A stretch of 64,000 bases of DNA from Lachnospiraceae bacterium (GTDB lineage: Bacteria > Bacillota > Clostridia > Lachnospirales > Lachnospiraceae). Each line of letters begins with the position of its first letter. Position 1 is the stretch's first letter. The notes below the pieces were generated by a model that was not told the DNA's origin, ran no database searches, and was given only the letters and a program-made list of their open reading frames with translations. The DNA is taken from contig JAUNGI010000001.1 of NCBI GenBank assembly GCA_030524525.1, positions 46,841 to 110,840 of the forward strand. The letters are read 5' to 3'. The translations under genes were made by a program, and so were the position numbers. Shown in pieces: positions 26,586-34,585 of the stretch.

Positions 26586-26973
26586 TTCGCTCCTCCATCC
26601 GTTTACCAAAAAGCTCGTACGCTCCCGTCAAAAGGCACCCAACGCCGTAACAGACAATGTCCTTTCCGTCAAACACCGAGCCAAGCAGCACCCGCAGAAA
26701 GCGGCTGTCCCGCACGCCGGGCAGCTCCGCCAGCCGGAAATACTGCAGGACCTCTACCCCCACGGCAAACAGAAAAATGCCGAGCGGCAGGAAACGACCC
26801 TTTTCCGGAATAAACGTTCGAAGGAGCGTATAAAGCAGTATAACCACAAGCACGTCCCCGATATACGGACGGATCAGGCGGTCATGCACAAAACAGGCAA
26901 TAAAAATTTCGATCAGCAGCAGACAGAGCGTCGCCGCCGCATAAACGATTCGCAGCTTTTTCTTCCGGCTCAT
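26566..26973 (-). CDS. DUF2809 membrane protein
   Basis: A 135-residue protein with about four membrane helices matching the DUF2809 family. Recognisable segments are RPYIGDVLVVILLYTLLRTF, GIFLFAVGVEVLQYFRLAE and FDGKDIVCYGVGCLLTG; the Arg-Pro-Tyr-Ile-Gly-Asp start is diagnostic. Function is unknown. GAGGAAGCT precedes the ATG. It is the first gene after the promoter at 27010-27038 and so heads the operon to pgeF, DUF512, der, plsY and gpsA. Confidence 0.85.
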   Translation of the reverse strand: MSRKKKLRIVYAAATLCLLLIEIFIACFVHDRLIRPYIGDVLVVILLYTLLRTFIPEKGRFLPLGIFLFAVGVEVLQYFRLAELPGVRDSRFLRVLLGSVFDGKDIVCYGVGCLLTGAYELFGKRMEERNVDKDR

Positions 26974-27009
26974 AGCTTCCTCACACAGCGGAACGGTTTT
27001 TATACGAAA

Positions 27010-27038
27010 AGAATATCATAATCCGGAGGTTCTTTCAA
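27010..27038 (-). promoter_or_regulatory. Promoter of the DUF2809-pgeF-DUF512-der-plsY-gpsA operon
   Basis: Minus strand -35 TTGAAA (27033-27038), 17-base spacer, -10 TATTCT (27010-27015), ending 37 bases before the DUF2809 ATG. A weak GCCG/CGGC hairpin with TTTT upstream may end the preceding ABC transcript. Confidence 0.6.
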
Positions 27039-27069
27039 GCCAAAAGCCGTCGGCTTGACGGGACCCGGC

Positions 27070-28953
27070 TCAGCGCCTCGCTTCCTCCCTGCGGGATTGC
27101 AGCGTATACAAGCGATAATACTGTCCCCGCTTTGCAAGCAGCTCGTGATGGCTGCCCTGCTCCACAATTTTTCCGTGGGAAAGCACGATAATATTATCCG
27201 CATGCTGGATCGTGGAAAGCCGGTGCGCCACCACCAGCATCGTGCCGATATTCTGCATTTTCTCCAAAGAATCCTGAATCAGAAGCTCCGTCTCCGTGTC
27301 GATATTTGCCGTCGCCTCGTCCAGAATAATGACCTCCGGCCTGTGGATAATGGTGCGGGCAAACGACAAAAGCTGTCTTTCGCCGGCGGAGAAATTGTTC
27401 CCGCGCTCCCGCACGACCTCGTCCAGCCCGTGCTCCAGCCTGCCGATCAGCCGGTCGGCATTGACGTAACGGCAAGCTTCCATAACCTCCTCGTCGGAGA
27501 TTCCCTCGGAGCGAAGCAGGATATTGCTGCGGACGGTTCCGGAAAACAGGAAGACGTCCTGCAGCATCTGCCCGAAATGCTTTCGCAGGGAAGCCGTCTT
27601 AATTTTCCGGATATCCACGCCGTCGATCCGGATCTCCCCTTTCTGAAACTCATAATTTCTGCAAATCAAAGAAAGGATCGTGGTCTTTCCGGAGCCGGTC
27701 GCTCCCACAAACGCCACCGTTTCCTTGGGGCTGACATGAAAGGACACGCCCTTTAAGACCCATTCGCCCGGCACATAGGCAAACCACACGTCCCGGAACT
27801 CGATCTCTCCCTTGACCTCGGTCAGCTCCTGTGCGTCGGGTGCGTCCGGAAGCCCCGGCTCAAGATCCATGATCGTAAAGACCTTCTCCGCAGAGGCAAA
27901 CGCCGACTGCAGCCAGTTGAACTGCTCCGCGAGGTTCTGGATCGGATTGTAAAACTTCGAGATATACATATAAAACGACACGATCGTGCCGCTCGAAAGC
28001 GTCTGTCCCAAAAAGACGGTCTGCTCCAGATAGCCCTTTCCGCCCAAATACAAAAGGCAGAGCACCGAGCTTAAATAAAGCATGTAGACCAAGGGCCGAA
28101 AAATCCCGAACACAAAAATCTGCTCTCTCTTGGCTCTGCCGAGCGCAAGGCTTTTTTTCCGGAAATCCTGAAATTTTTGCTCCTCGCGGTTGAAGATCTG
28201 CGTGATCTTCATGCCCGAAAGGTTTTCGGACAGATAGGTATTGATCTCCGTCGTGCCGTCCTTTACCTTCCGGTAGGCGCGTCTGGAAAACTTGCGGAAA
28301 ATGACCGTAAACCAAACGATAAAGGGAACGAAGCACAGCACCATCAGCGTAAGCTCATAATTCAGACAGAGCATGGCTGCCAGCACGCCGAGGATCACAA
28401 AAATATTCTTCACGAGATTCACAAGCAGATTGGTAAACATCATGGAGATCGCATTCGTATCGTTCGTCACGCGGGTCACGAGCTTTCCGACCGGGATCGC
28501 GTTCAGCTGCTCGTGAGACAGCCGTTCGATATGAACAAACAGGTCCTCCCGCAGCACCGAAACGATGCGCTGCCCGGTCTTTTGCAGGACGATCGCCTGC
28601 ACATAGGTACAGAGCATGGAGACGAGCAGAATGCTGACATACACGCCCACCGCGGCGAGAATTCGCTCCATCCGGAAGTCTCCCACGATCTGCTGCTCGA
28701 TCCAGCCGATGATGAGCGGCGATACGATATCGTAGGCGATCGAAAACAGCATCAGACCGCCCACCAGCAGAAAGCGCTTCCAATATGGCTTGGCATATGC
28801 CGTCAGCCGTTTGAGGATCTCCCGGTCCTCCATCGTACGCTCAAAGCCCATGGACTTTTTCTTGTCCTTTACGAGCGCATACGCCGTGCCGAGAACCACG
28901 GAAAACGTCCCCACAACGGCGCCCACAAGCAAGAGCGGGTAATACTCACGCAT
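27070..28953 (-). CDS. Heterodimeric ABC exporter subunit, canonical catalytic site
   Basis: A 627-residue half-transporter: membrane domain of six helices (residues about 1-330) and an ATPase with Walker A GATGSGKTT, signature NFSAGERQLLSFAR and Walker B VIILDEATANID, whose Glu is the catalytic base. The ATG at 28953 follows GGTGAGGAGA and overlaps the upstream subunit by eight bases. Together they resemble BmrCD/LmrCD-type heterodimers that expel drugs or lipids; the substrate is unknown. The N-terminus carries an extra membrane segment (YYPLLLVGAVVGTFSVVLG) before the usual core. Confidence 0.9.
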   Translation of the reverse strand: MREYYPLLLVGAVVGTFSVVLGTAYALVKDKKKSMGFERTMEDREILKRLTAYAKPYWKRFLLVGGLMLFSIAYDIVSPLIIGWIEQQIVGDFRMERILAAVGVYVSILLVSMLCTYVQAIVLQKTGQRIVSVLREDLFVHIERLSHEQLNAIPVGKLVTRVTNDTNAISMMFTNLLVNLVKNIFVILGVLAAMLCLNYELTLMVLCFVPFIVWFTVIFRKFSRRAYRKVKDGTTEINTYLSENLSGMKITQIFNREEQKFQDFRKKSLALGRAKREQIFVFGIFRPLVYMLYLSSVLCLLYLGGKGYLEQTVFLGQTLSSGTIVSFYMYISKFYNPIQNLAEQFNWLQSAFASAEKVFTIMDLEPGLPDAPDAQELTEVKGEIEFRDVWFAYVPGEWVLKGVSFHVSPKETVAFVGATGSGKTTILSLICRNYEFQKGEIRIDGVDIRKIKTASLRKHFGQMLQDVFLFSGTVRSNILLRSEGISDEEVMEACRYVNADRLIGRLEHGLDEVVRERGNNFSAGERQLLSFARTIIHRPEVIILDEATANIDTETELLIQDSLEKMQNIGTMLVVAHRLSTIQHADNIIVLSHGKIVEQGSHHELLAKRGQYYRLYTLQSRREEARR

Positions 28954-30730
28954 TCTCCTCACCTCCCGTCTCGTCTTCCAGCCGCTGCAGCTCCACCATC
29001 CTCCGATATTCTCCGCAGCCCTCAAGCAGCTCCCGATGGGAGCCGACGGCGACAATGCGCCCCTCGTCGATAAAAACGATCCGATCCATCCGCTCTACGG
29101 TCGAAATTCGATGCGCGATCAGGATCGTCGTTTTCCCCTGCCGTTCCGCCCGCAGATTCTCAAGGATCGCCTTTTCCGTCCGCGTATCGACCGCAGAGAC
29201 CGAATCGTCCAGAATCAGGATCGGCGCATCCTTCAGCAGGGCTCTTGCAATGGAGATGCGCTGCTTCTGCCCGCCGGACACCGTCACGCCCCGCTCGCCG
29301 AGAACGGTTTGGTACCCTCCGGTAAAGCCCGCGATATCGTCGTGAACGTCCGACAGTCTGGCAGCCCGCTCCACAAGCGTCTCGTCCGCGCCGTCCACGG
29401 CAAAGGCAATATTGTTGGCGATCGTGTCGGAAAACAGGAAATTATCCTGCGGCACATAGGAACAGCCCGCCCGTACGGAACGGATCGACACGGTATTCAC
29501 GTCGTGCCCGTCCACAAACAGCGTCCCGTCCGGCACGTTGTAGGTGCGCAGGATCAGATCGACCAGAATGGTCTTGCCGGAGCCGGTCCTGCCGACCACG
29601 CCTACGCATTCCCCGGCACGGATCCGGAAGGACACGTCGTGCAGGGCGTCCTGCTCTCCGTCCGGATAGCGGAACGTCAAATGCCGGAACTCGATGTCGC
29701 CGCGGATATGTGACAGCTCCGTGACTCCCTCGCGGTCCTTTACGGTGATCTCGGCGTCGAGCAGCTCGCTGATGCGGTTTAAGGACGCTTTTCCGCGGGA
29801 GGTCTTTTCAATGAGCATCGCCACCGCCATGACCGGCCAGACGATCGAGCTGAAATATACGATATATTCCACCAGCTGCCCCGCGTCAAAGCTCCCTCGA
29901 TAGACCAAGAAGCTTCCGTAGCCCAAAATCACGCAGATCACGGATTCCACAAGCAGCGTAATAAGTACGTTCAAAAGCGTTGAAATCTTCGTATAGGCAA
30001 CGTTCGTCTCCTCGTTCTTCACGTTCAGCTTTTGAAAGTGCGCCAGCTCCGACAGCTCCTTCACGAACGCCTTGATGACGGCGATCCCGGAAAAATTCTC
30101 CTGTGCAAAATCCGAAAGCTCCGAAAACGCCTCCTGCCGAACCTCCCATTTTTTCGTCATGGACTTGCCGACGATCGTGCCGATGACCAGCAGAAGCCCA
30201 AGCGGCAGCAGCGACAGTCCCGTGAGCAGCCGATCCATCTTCCACATCTTTACAAAAGCCAGAAGCCCCAGAAACAGCGCGTCGCAGAACATCAGCACGC
30301 CGTCGCCGAAGCATTCCTGCATCGTGTCCAGATCGTTCGTAAACAGACTCATCAGATTGCCGACCTTATTTACCTGAAAATAGTCTCTGGACAGATCCTT
30401 GCAGTGGTCGAACATCTGATTGCGCAAATTCGTCTCCACGCCGACGGCGGCTCCAAAAAAACAGACGCGCCATAAAAAGCGCCCCGCCACCATGACCACA
30501 AGGATCCTCACGGCAGTCAGACAGACCTCGTCCAGCAAAACGTCCATCGTAAACGGCACCAGCTCCCCGCCGATCTCCACAAGCTCTCCGTTCATGCCGT
30601 TGACGACGATCCGGTACAATTCCGGAAGGAGGAGCTGAAAATAATCGACAAAGACAAGCGCCGCCACGCCCAGCAACAGAACCAAGCCGTATTTCCGATA
30701 ATAGCGGTTAATATGTTTTCCGAAGATCAA
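28946..30730 (-). CDS. Heterodimeric ABC exporter subunit, degenerate site
   Basis: A 594-residue half-transporter with six membrane helices and an ATPase: Walker A GRTGSGKTI, signature TVSGGQKQRISIAR, Walker B ILILDDSVSAVD. The catalytic Glu is replaced by Asp, the sign of the degenerate site in asymmetric exporters, while its partner keeps Glu. Start is TTG at 30730 preceded by AAGGAGGAAGGCGTT. Upstream is yraN after 51 bases that hold a short GGGAAC/GTTTCC remnant like the core of the dispersed repeat. Confidence 0.9.
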   Translation of the reverse strand: MIFGKHINRYYRKYGLVLLLGVAALVFVDYFQLLLPELYRIVVNGMNGELVEIGGELVPFTMDVLLDEVCLTAVRILVVMVAGRFLWRVCFFGAAVGVETNLRNQMFDHCKDLSRDYFQVNKVGNLMSLFTNDLDTMQECFGDGVLMFCDALFLGLLAFVKMWKMDRLLTGLSLLPLGLLLVIGTIVGKSMTKKWEVRQEAFSELSDFAQENFSGIAVIKAFVKELSELAHFQKLNVKNEETNVAYTKISTLLNVLITLLVESVICVILGYGSFLVYRGSFDAGQLVEYIVYFSSIVWPVMAVAMLIEKTSRGKASLNRISELLDAEITVKDREGVTELSHIRGDIEFRHLTFRYPDGEQDALHDVSFRIRAGECVGVVGRTGSGKTILVDLILRTYNVPDGTLFVDGHDVNTVSIRSVRAGCSYVPQDNFLFSDTIANNIAFAVDGADETLVERAARLSDVHDDIAGFTGGYQTVLGERGVTVSGGQKQRISIARALLKDAPILILDDSVSAVDTRTEKAILENLRAERQGKTTILIAHRISTVERMDRIVFIDEGRIVAVGSHRELLEGCGEYRRMVELQRLEDETGGEENA

Positions 30731-30781
30731 AACGCCTTCCTCCTTCTTATTTTCTCTGTAAGGGAACGGAGTTTCCGGACT

Positions 30782-31150
30782 CTAGCAGAAATCAAACGCA
30801 TTTTCCGTTTGCTCCACGCGTCCGTCCCCATACACGGCGATCACGTCGAACCGGCAGGGAACCTCCTCCCGATACCCGTTCGCCGCATAATACGCAAGCC
30901 CGGTACGGCAAATTCGGCGCTGCTTCCGAAGGTCCACCGCCGCCAGCGGGTCGCCGTAAGCGTCCGAGCTGCGGTATTTGACCTCCACAAACACAAGCGC
31001 CGAATCCTTTTCCGCGATCAGATCGATCTCTCCGAAACGGGTTCGGAAATTCCGCTCGCGAATCCGATAGCCCTGTTTTTGCAGATAGGAGGCCGCGAGC
31101 TCCTCCTTTTCCTTTCCCGCAGAGCGATTGTTTCTGGTGACGACCGACAT
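30782..31150 (-). CDS. yraN: YraN family protein (UPF0102)
   Basis: A 122-residue YraN protein with a PD-(D/E)XK nuclease-like fold: Glu in the N-terminal helix (GKEKEELAASYL), FGEIDLIAEKD carrying the Asp, and FVEVKYRSS carrying the E-x-K. Members are thought to act in nucleic-acid metabolism but none is clearly assigned. The ATG at 31150 follows GAGGTGTGAGC and is two bases beyond the rnhB stop. It is the last gene of the ribosome/secretion block, where it is commonly found next to rnhB. Confidence 0.92.
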   Translation of the reverse strand: MSVVTRNNRSAGKEKEELAASYLQKQGYRIRERNFRTRFGEIDLIAEKDSALVFVEVKYRSSDAYGDPLAAVDLRKQRRICRTGLAYYAANGYREEVPCRFDVIAVYGDGRVEQTENAFDFC

Positions 31151-31152
31151 GC

Positions 31153-31938
31153 TCACACCTCGATAAAATTTGTTATAAAGGTCCTTCGGTGGATCGGACA
31201 CGGCCCCAGCTCCTTCAGCGCCGCGATATGCTTTGCCGAGCCGTAGCCCTTGTTCGAAGCAAAATCATAGCCCGGATACCGCTTGTCAAACTCCGCCATC
31301 ATCCGGTCCCGCGTCACCTTGGCAACGATGCTCGCCGCGGCGATGCTGACGCTCCGCGCGTCTCCGTGTACGATCCCCCGCTGGGGAATGTCGATCCCCG
31401 GAATCGTTACCGCATCCACCAAAAGCCGATCGGGGCGTATTTCCATCCCGGCGATCGCCTGCCGCATGGCTTCGTAGGTTGCCTGCAATATATTGATCTC
31501 GTCAATGACCGTATGCTCCACGCAGCCCACGCCCACGGCAGCCGCCTTTTCCATGATCTCGTCGTACAGCTGCTCCCGCTTCTTTTCCGAAAGCTGCTTC
31601 GAGTCGTTCAGATACAAGATCTCGCAGTCCTTCGGCAAAATAACGCACGCCGCCACGACCGGGCCGGCAAGCGGGCCTCTGCCCACCTCGTCGATCCCGC
31701 CGATCCGCCGGCATTCCGGGTACAGACGCTCAAAGCTTTTCATTTCCTCCAGCCGGGACAGCTCTTTTTCGTAAGCGCCATAACGCTTTTCCGCCGCCTG
31801 CAGGAGCTTTTGAACGCCCTCCCGCGAATCCGCGCGAAAAGCGGCGATCCGTTCGGGAAGCGCCGCCGGCCGGCAGCCCGTCAGAGCCGTTTTGATCTCC
31901 GAAAGCGAAAGACTTTCTTTTTTCTTCTGGTCGTTCAC
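31153..31938 (-). CDS. rnhB: Ribonuclease HII
   Basis: A 261-residue RNase HII that incises DNA at embedded ribonucleotides. Active-site motifs: GGIDEVGRGPLAGPVVAA with Asp-Glu, LNDSKQLSEKKR, LLVDAVTIPGI, and HGDARSVSIAAASIVAKVTRD. A 70-residue N-terminal helical extension is longer than in E. coli, as is usual for Bacillus-type enzymes. The start is GTG at 31938, with GGAGAACAGC before it. It lies between rbgA and yraN in the conserved block. Confidence 0.95.
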   Translation of the reverse strand: MNDQKKKESLSLSEIKTALTGCRPAALPERIAAFRADSREGVQKLLQAAEKRYGAYEKELSRLEEMKSFERLYPECRRIGGIDEVGRGPLAGPVVAACVILPKDCEILYLNDSKQLSEKKREQLYDEIMEKAAAVGVGCVEHTVIDEINILQATYEAMRQAIAGMEIRPDRLLVDAVTIPGIDIPQRGIVHGDARSVSIAAASIVAKVTRDRMMAEFDKRYPGYDFASNKGYGSAKHIAALKELGPCPIHRRTFITNFIEV

Positions 31939-31952
31939 GCTGTTCTCCTTTG

Positions 31953-32834
31953 TTAAACCGACGGCTTTGCCGCCTCCGCGCCCACGTCCTCCGGCAGCTC
32001 AAAGCTCAAATTTCCCAGCTTGCAGGAGCGGATCTCATCGACGATCATCCTTCCCGCCCGCTCGTAATCCAGCTCGCCGCCCTTTCGCAGACAGCCGCGC
32101 TTTTTTGCGATCGCGTCAAATACGCCGAGGGGCGTGTTTTCCTCCGGCGGCTCGTAGCCGTACCGCGCGGGGAGCGCCTCCGGATAGCGCCGCAGCAGAT
32201 AGGCGATCAGATCGAGCGCCAGCTCCGTGGGAACAAGAATTTCGTCGTTGATGGAGCCGATCCAGCTGATCCGCTTTCCGACGCGCTCGTCTTCGAATTT
32301 GGGCCACAAAATACCGGGGGTATCGAGCATTTCCACCTGCTTGTTCAGGCGGATCCACTGCTTTCCCTTGGTCACGCCGGGTTTGTTCCCGGTCTTGGCG
32401 CACGCCTTTCCGGCAAAGCTGTTGATAAAGGTCGATTTGCCGACGTTGGGGATCCCCACGATCATCGCGCGGAGCGGGCGGTTCTGAATGCCCTTCCTCC
32501 GATCGCGTTCGAGCTTTTCCTGACATGCCGCGACGATCTTCTCGGAAACGCTCTTTACGCCTGCGCCCGAGCGCGAATTGATCGTTACGACATAAAAGCC
32601 CCGCTGCTCATAATACTCCTTCCACAGCGCGGTCGCCTTGGCGTCCGCCATGTCTGCTTTGTTGAGCAAAAGAACGCGGGACTTGCCCTTTGCAATTTTG
32701 TCCACGTCCGGGTTTTTGCTGGAATACGGAATCCGCGCGTCCACCAGCTCCACCACAACGTCGATAAGCTTCATATCCTCCTGCATCTGGCGCCTTGCCT
32801 TTGCCATATGCCCCGGATACCACTGATACTGCAT
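31953..32834 (-). CDS. rbgA: Ribosome biogenesis GTPase RbgA (YlqF)
   Basis: A 293-residue circularly permuted GTPase that completes late 50S assembly. The permuted order is visible: G4 LLNKADMAD (about residue 58) comes before G1 VGIPNVGKST (about 127) and G3 DTPGILWPKF. The N-terminal MQYQWYPGHMAKARRQM is highly conserved and contains the His used in activation. AGGAGGTTACA precedes the ATG. It lies between lepB and rnhB as in many Firmicutes. Confidence 0.95.
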   Translation of the reverse strand: MQYQWYPGHMAKARRQMQEDMKLIDVVVELVDARIPYSSKNPDVDKIAKGKSRVLLLNKADMADAKATALWKEYYEQRGFYVVTINSRSGAGVKSVSEKIVAACQEKLERDRRKGIQNRPLRAMIVGIPNVGKSTFINSFAGKACAKTGNKPGVTKGKQWIRLNKQVEMLDTPGILWPKFEDERVGKRISWIGSINDEILVPTELALDLIAYLLRRYPEALPARYGYEPPEENTPLGVFDAIAKKRGCLRKGGELDYERAGRMIVDEIRSCKLGNLSFELPEDVGAEAAKPSV

Positions 32835-32853
32835 TGTAACCTCCTGCCTCGTC

Positions 32854-33444
32854 CTACTCTTCCTTCCGGTTCATCTGATTGACAAACCCGAATTTGTTTA
32901 GACGGATCCACGCCTTTCCGACAATATCCTCGCGTTTGACGTTTCCGACGGTAGCATACCGACTGTCCTCGGAATTATTCCGCGCGTCGCCCAAGACGAA
33001 ATACTCGTCCTCCCCAAGCGTCAGCTCGTAATTGGCAAGTCCGGGCAACAGCATCGGATCGACGTTCACAAGCTCCTCCAGCTCCTCGCCGTCGATATAT
33101 ACCTTCCCGTCGCGGATCTGCACGCGCTCGCCGGGCAGACCGATCACGCGCTTGATGTTGTAAAAGCTGTGCTCCGCGTCGCCCTGCTCAAAAACAATGA
33201 CCTCAAAACGCCGGGGACTGCGCAGCCGATACGTCAGCGTATTGATCAGGATCTCGTCCCCGACCGAAAGCGTGGGTTCCATCGAGGCGTCCGCCACATT
33301 CGTTTTCTCAAGCGAGAAATGCACGAGCGCCCATGCGACAAAAACGACCGCGGTCAGAGAGGCGCCCCAAAAAAGGAGCTGCCCAAAAAAGTGCAGGATC
33401 TTTTCCTTGCGTTCCGCATGTGTATAGTCGTATCGTCCTGCCAT
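32854..33444 (-). CDS. lepB: Signal peptidase I
   Basis: A 196-residue type I signal peptidase that cleaves signal peptides of exported proteins. It has one N-terminal membrane anchor (residues about 22-43), the catalytic Ser54 in ADASMEPTLSVGD and Lys98 in FYNIKRVIGLPGE. The box E motif reads GDARNNSEDSR, with Ala where most enzymes have Asn. The ATG at 33444 follows GGAGGTCGCG; the frame extends upstream into the rplS terminator, which argues against the earlier start. Confidence 0.93.
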   Translation of the reverse strand: MAGRYDYTHAERKEKILHFFGQLLFWGASLTAVVFVAWALVHFSLEKTNVADASMEPTLSVGDEILINTLTYRLRSPRRFEVIVFEQGDAEHSFYNIKRVIGLPGERVQIRDGKVYIDGEELEELVNVDPMLLPGLANYELTLGEDEYFVLGDARNNSEDSRYATVGNVKREDIVGKAWIRLNKFGFVNQMNRKEE

Positions 33445-33465
33445 CGCGACCTCCGTCAGAAGAGA

Positions 33466-33493
33466 GTAAAAAGAGGCTGTTTGCACAGCCTCT
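33466..33493 (-). terminator. Intrinsic terminator of rplS
   Basis: Minus strand arms AGAGGCTGT and ACAGCCTCT (plus 33485-33493 and 33472-33480) with a GCAA loop, then TTTTTAC. It begins nine bases after the rplS stop; lepB must be reached by readthrough or from a separate promoter. Confidence 0.9.
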
Positions 33494-33501
33494 CAAGAAT
33501 C

Positions 33502-33852
33502 TTACTTAACCAGTTCCTTAACCTTTGCAGCCTTGCCGACTCTGTCGCGCAGGTAATTGAGCTTTGCTCTGCGAACCTTACCGCGGCGTACCACGGTAAT
33601 GCTTTCGATGACCGGCGAGTGCAGCGGCCAAGTCTTTTCCACGCCGCAGCCGTTGGAATTTTTCCGAACCGTAAAGGTTTCCTGAACGCCGCCGTTCTGT
33701 CTCTTGATGCAAACGCCTTCAAACGCCTGCGTTCTCTCGCGGTTTCCTTCCTTTACCTTTGCCAGTACGCGAACGGTGTCGCCTACGTTGAAGGAATTCA
33801 CCTCTCTGAGCTGTTCCTTCTCAAGCTTTGCAATGTAATCCATGTTTGCCAT
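33502..33852 (-). CDS. rplS: 50S ribosomal protein L19
   Basis: A 116-residue L19, a protein at the interface of the two ribosomal subunits. Family segments: [52 protein letters not shown] and [15 protein letters not shown]. The ATG at 33852 begins [16 protein letters not shown], preceded by AGGAGGTCCGATTTT. It normally follows trmD directly; here the secreted-protein/ABC operon lies between them, and rplS has its own promoter overlapping the end of that operon. Confidence 0.97.
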   Translation of the reverse strand: MANMDYIAKLEKEQLREVNSFNVGDTVRVLAKVKEGNRERTQAFEGVCIKRQNGGVQETFTVRKNSNGCGVEKTWPLHSPVIESITVVRRGKVRRAKLNYLRDRVGKAAKVKELVK

Positions 33853-33962
33853 AAAATCGGACCTCCTATAAAATCTGTTTTCGGCATTCATACTGCCCTC
33901 GGCACAGAGGAACACCGCGTCTCACGGAGTCAAATTATACCATAGGGCAAGCCTGATTGCAA
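33853..33962 (-). promoter_or_regulatory. rplS promoter and candidate L19 leader RNA
   Basis: Minus strand -35 TTGCAA (33957-33962), 17-base spacer, -10 TATAAT (33934-33939), the -10 overlapping the stop codon of the ATPase gene. The 75-base leader has small hairpins CCTC-TGTGCC-GAGG and GGCA-GTATGAA-TGCC before the ribosome site. L19 leader RNAs are known in Firmicutes; whether this is one needs a covariance search. Confidence 0.6.
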
Positions 33963-34585
33963 GGACTTTTTTCGGGAAAAAGCTTCAGCCGGCGGGAAGA
34001 AAGCGTTTGGTATTCCGGATTGTGCGTCACGACCAGAACCGTCTTGCCCGTTTCGTTCAGCTTCCGCAGCAGTTCCATCACCCTCCGGGCGTTTTCGGCG
34101 TCCAGCGAGGCGGTGGGCTCGTCCGCCAAGATCAACGAGCAGCGCTTATACATCAGCCGCGCCAGCGCCAGCCGCTGCTGCTCCCCGCCGGAAAGCCGGT
34201 ACACCTTTTCGTTTTCCGTTCCCGCAAGATCCACCTGCTCCAAGACCTCCGCAATGCTGCTGCCGCTCCTTGCCGATTTCGGAATCAGCTCCAAATTCTG
34301 CCGCACCGTTTTGTTTTCCACCAAGGCAAAATTTTGAAACAGAAAGCCGACGATCCGACGATAATACGCGACGCCCGCGCCCTTTTTTGTCACCTCGTAG
34401 GAATCCACAAAAATACTCCCCTCGGTGGCGGGCTCCAAGCCCCCGATCATATTCAGGAGCGTAGACTTGCCGCAGCCGCTTTCTCCGGTAATGACAAGGA
34501 ATTCCCCGTCCTCCACCGTCAGATCCACATGCTCGAACAGCACGCGCTCCCCAAACTGTTTTTTCAGATTTTGCAGACGGATCAC
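33935..34585 (-). CDS. ABC transporter ATPase, lactococcin-972-type bacteriocin exporter family
   Basis: A 216-residue stand-alone ATPase: Walker A GESGCGKSTLLNMIGG, signature RLSGGEQQRLALAR, Walker B SLILADEPTASLD. The Q-loop region GFLFQNFALVENKTVRQNL closely follows the pattern I know from ATPases paired with DUF1430 permeases in lactococcin-972-type loci. The start is GTG at 34585 after AAGGAGGCGCGCT, overlapping the permease stop as GTGA, so the two are coupled. It is the last gene of the operon starting at 37478. Confidence 0.85.
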   Translation of the reverse strand: MIRLQNLKKQFGERVLFEHVDLTVEDGEFLVITGESGCGKSTLLNMIGGLEPATEGSIFVDSYEVTKKGAGVAYYRRIVGFLFQNFALVENKTVRQNLELIPKSARSGSSIAEVLEQVDLAGTENEKVYRLSGGEQQRLALARLMYKRCSLILADEPTASLDAENARRVMELLRKLNETGKTVLVVTHNPEYQTLSSRRLKLFPEKSPCNQACPMV

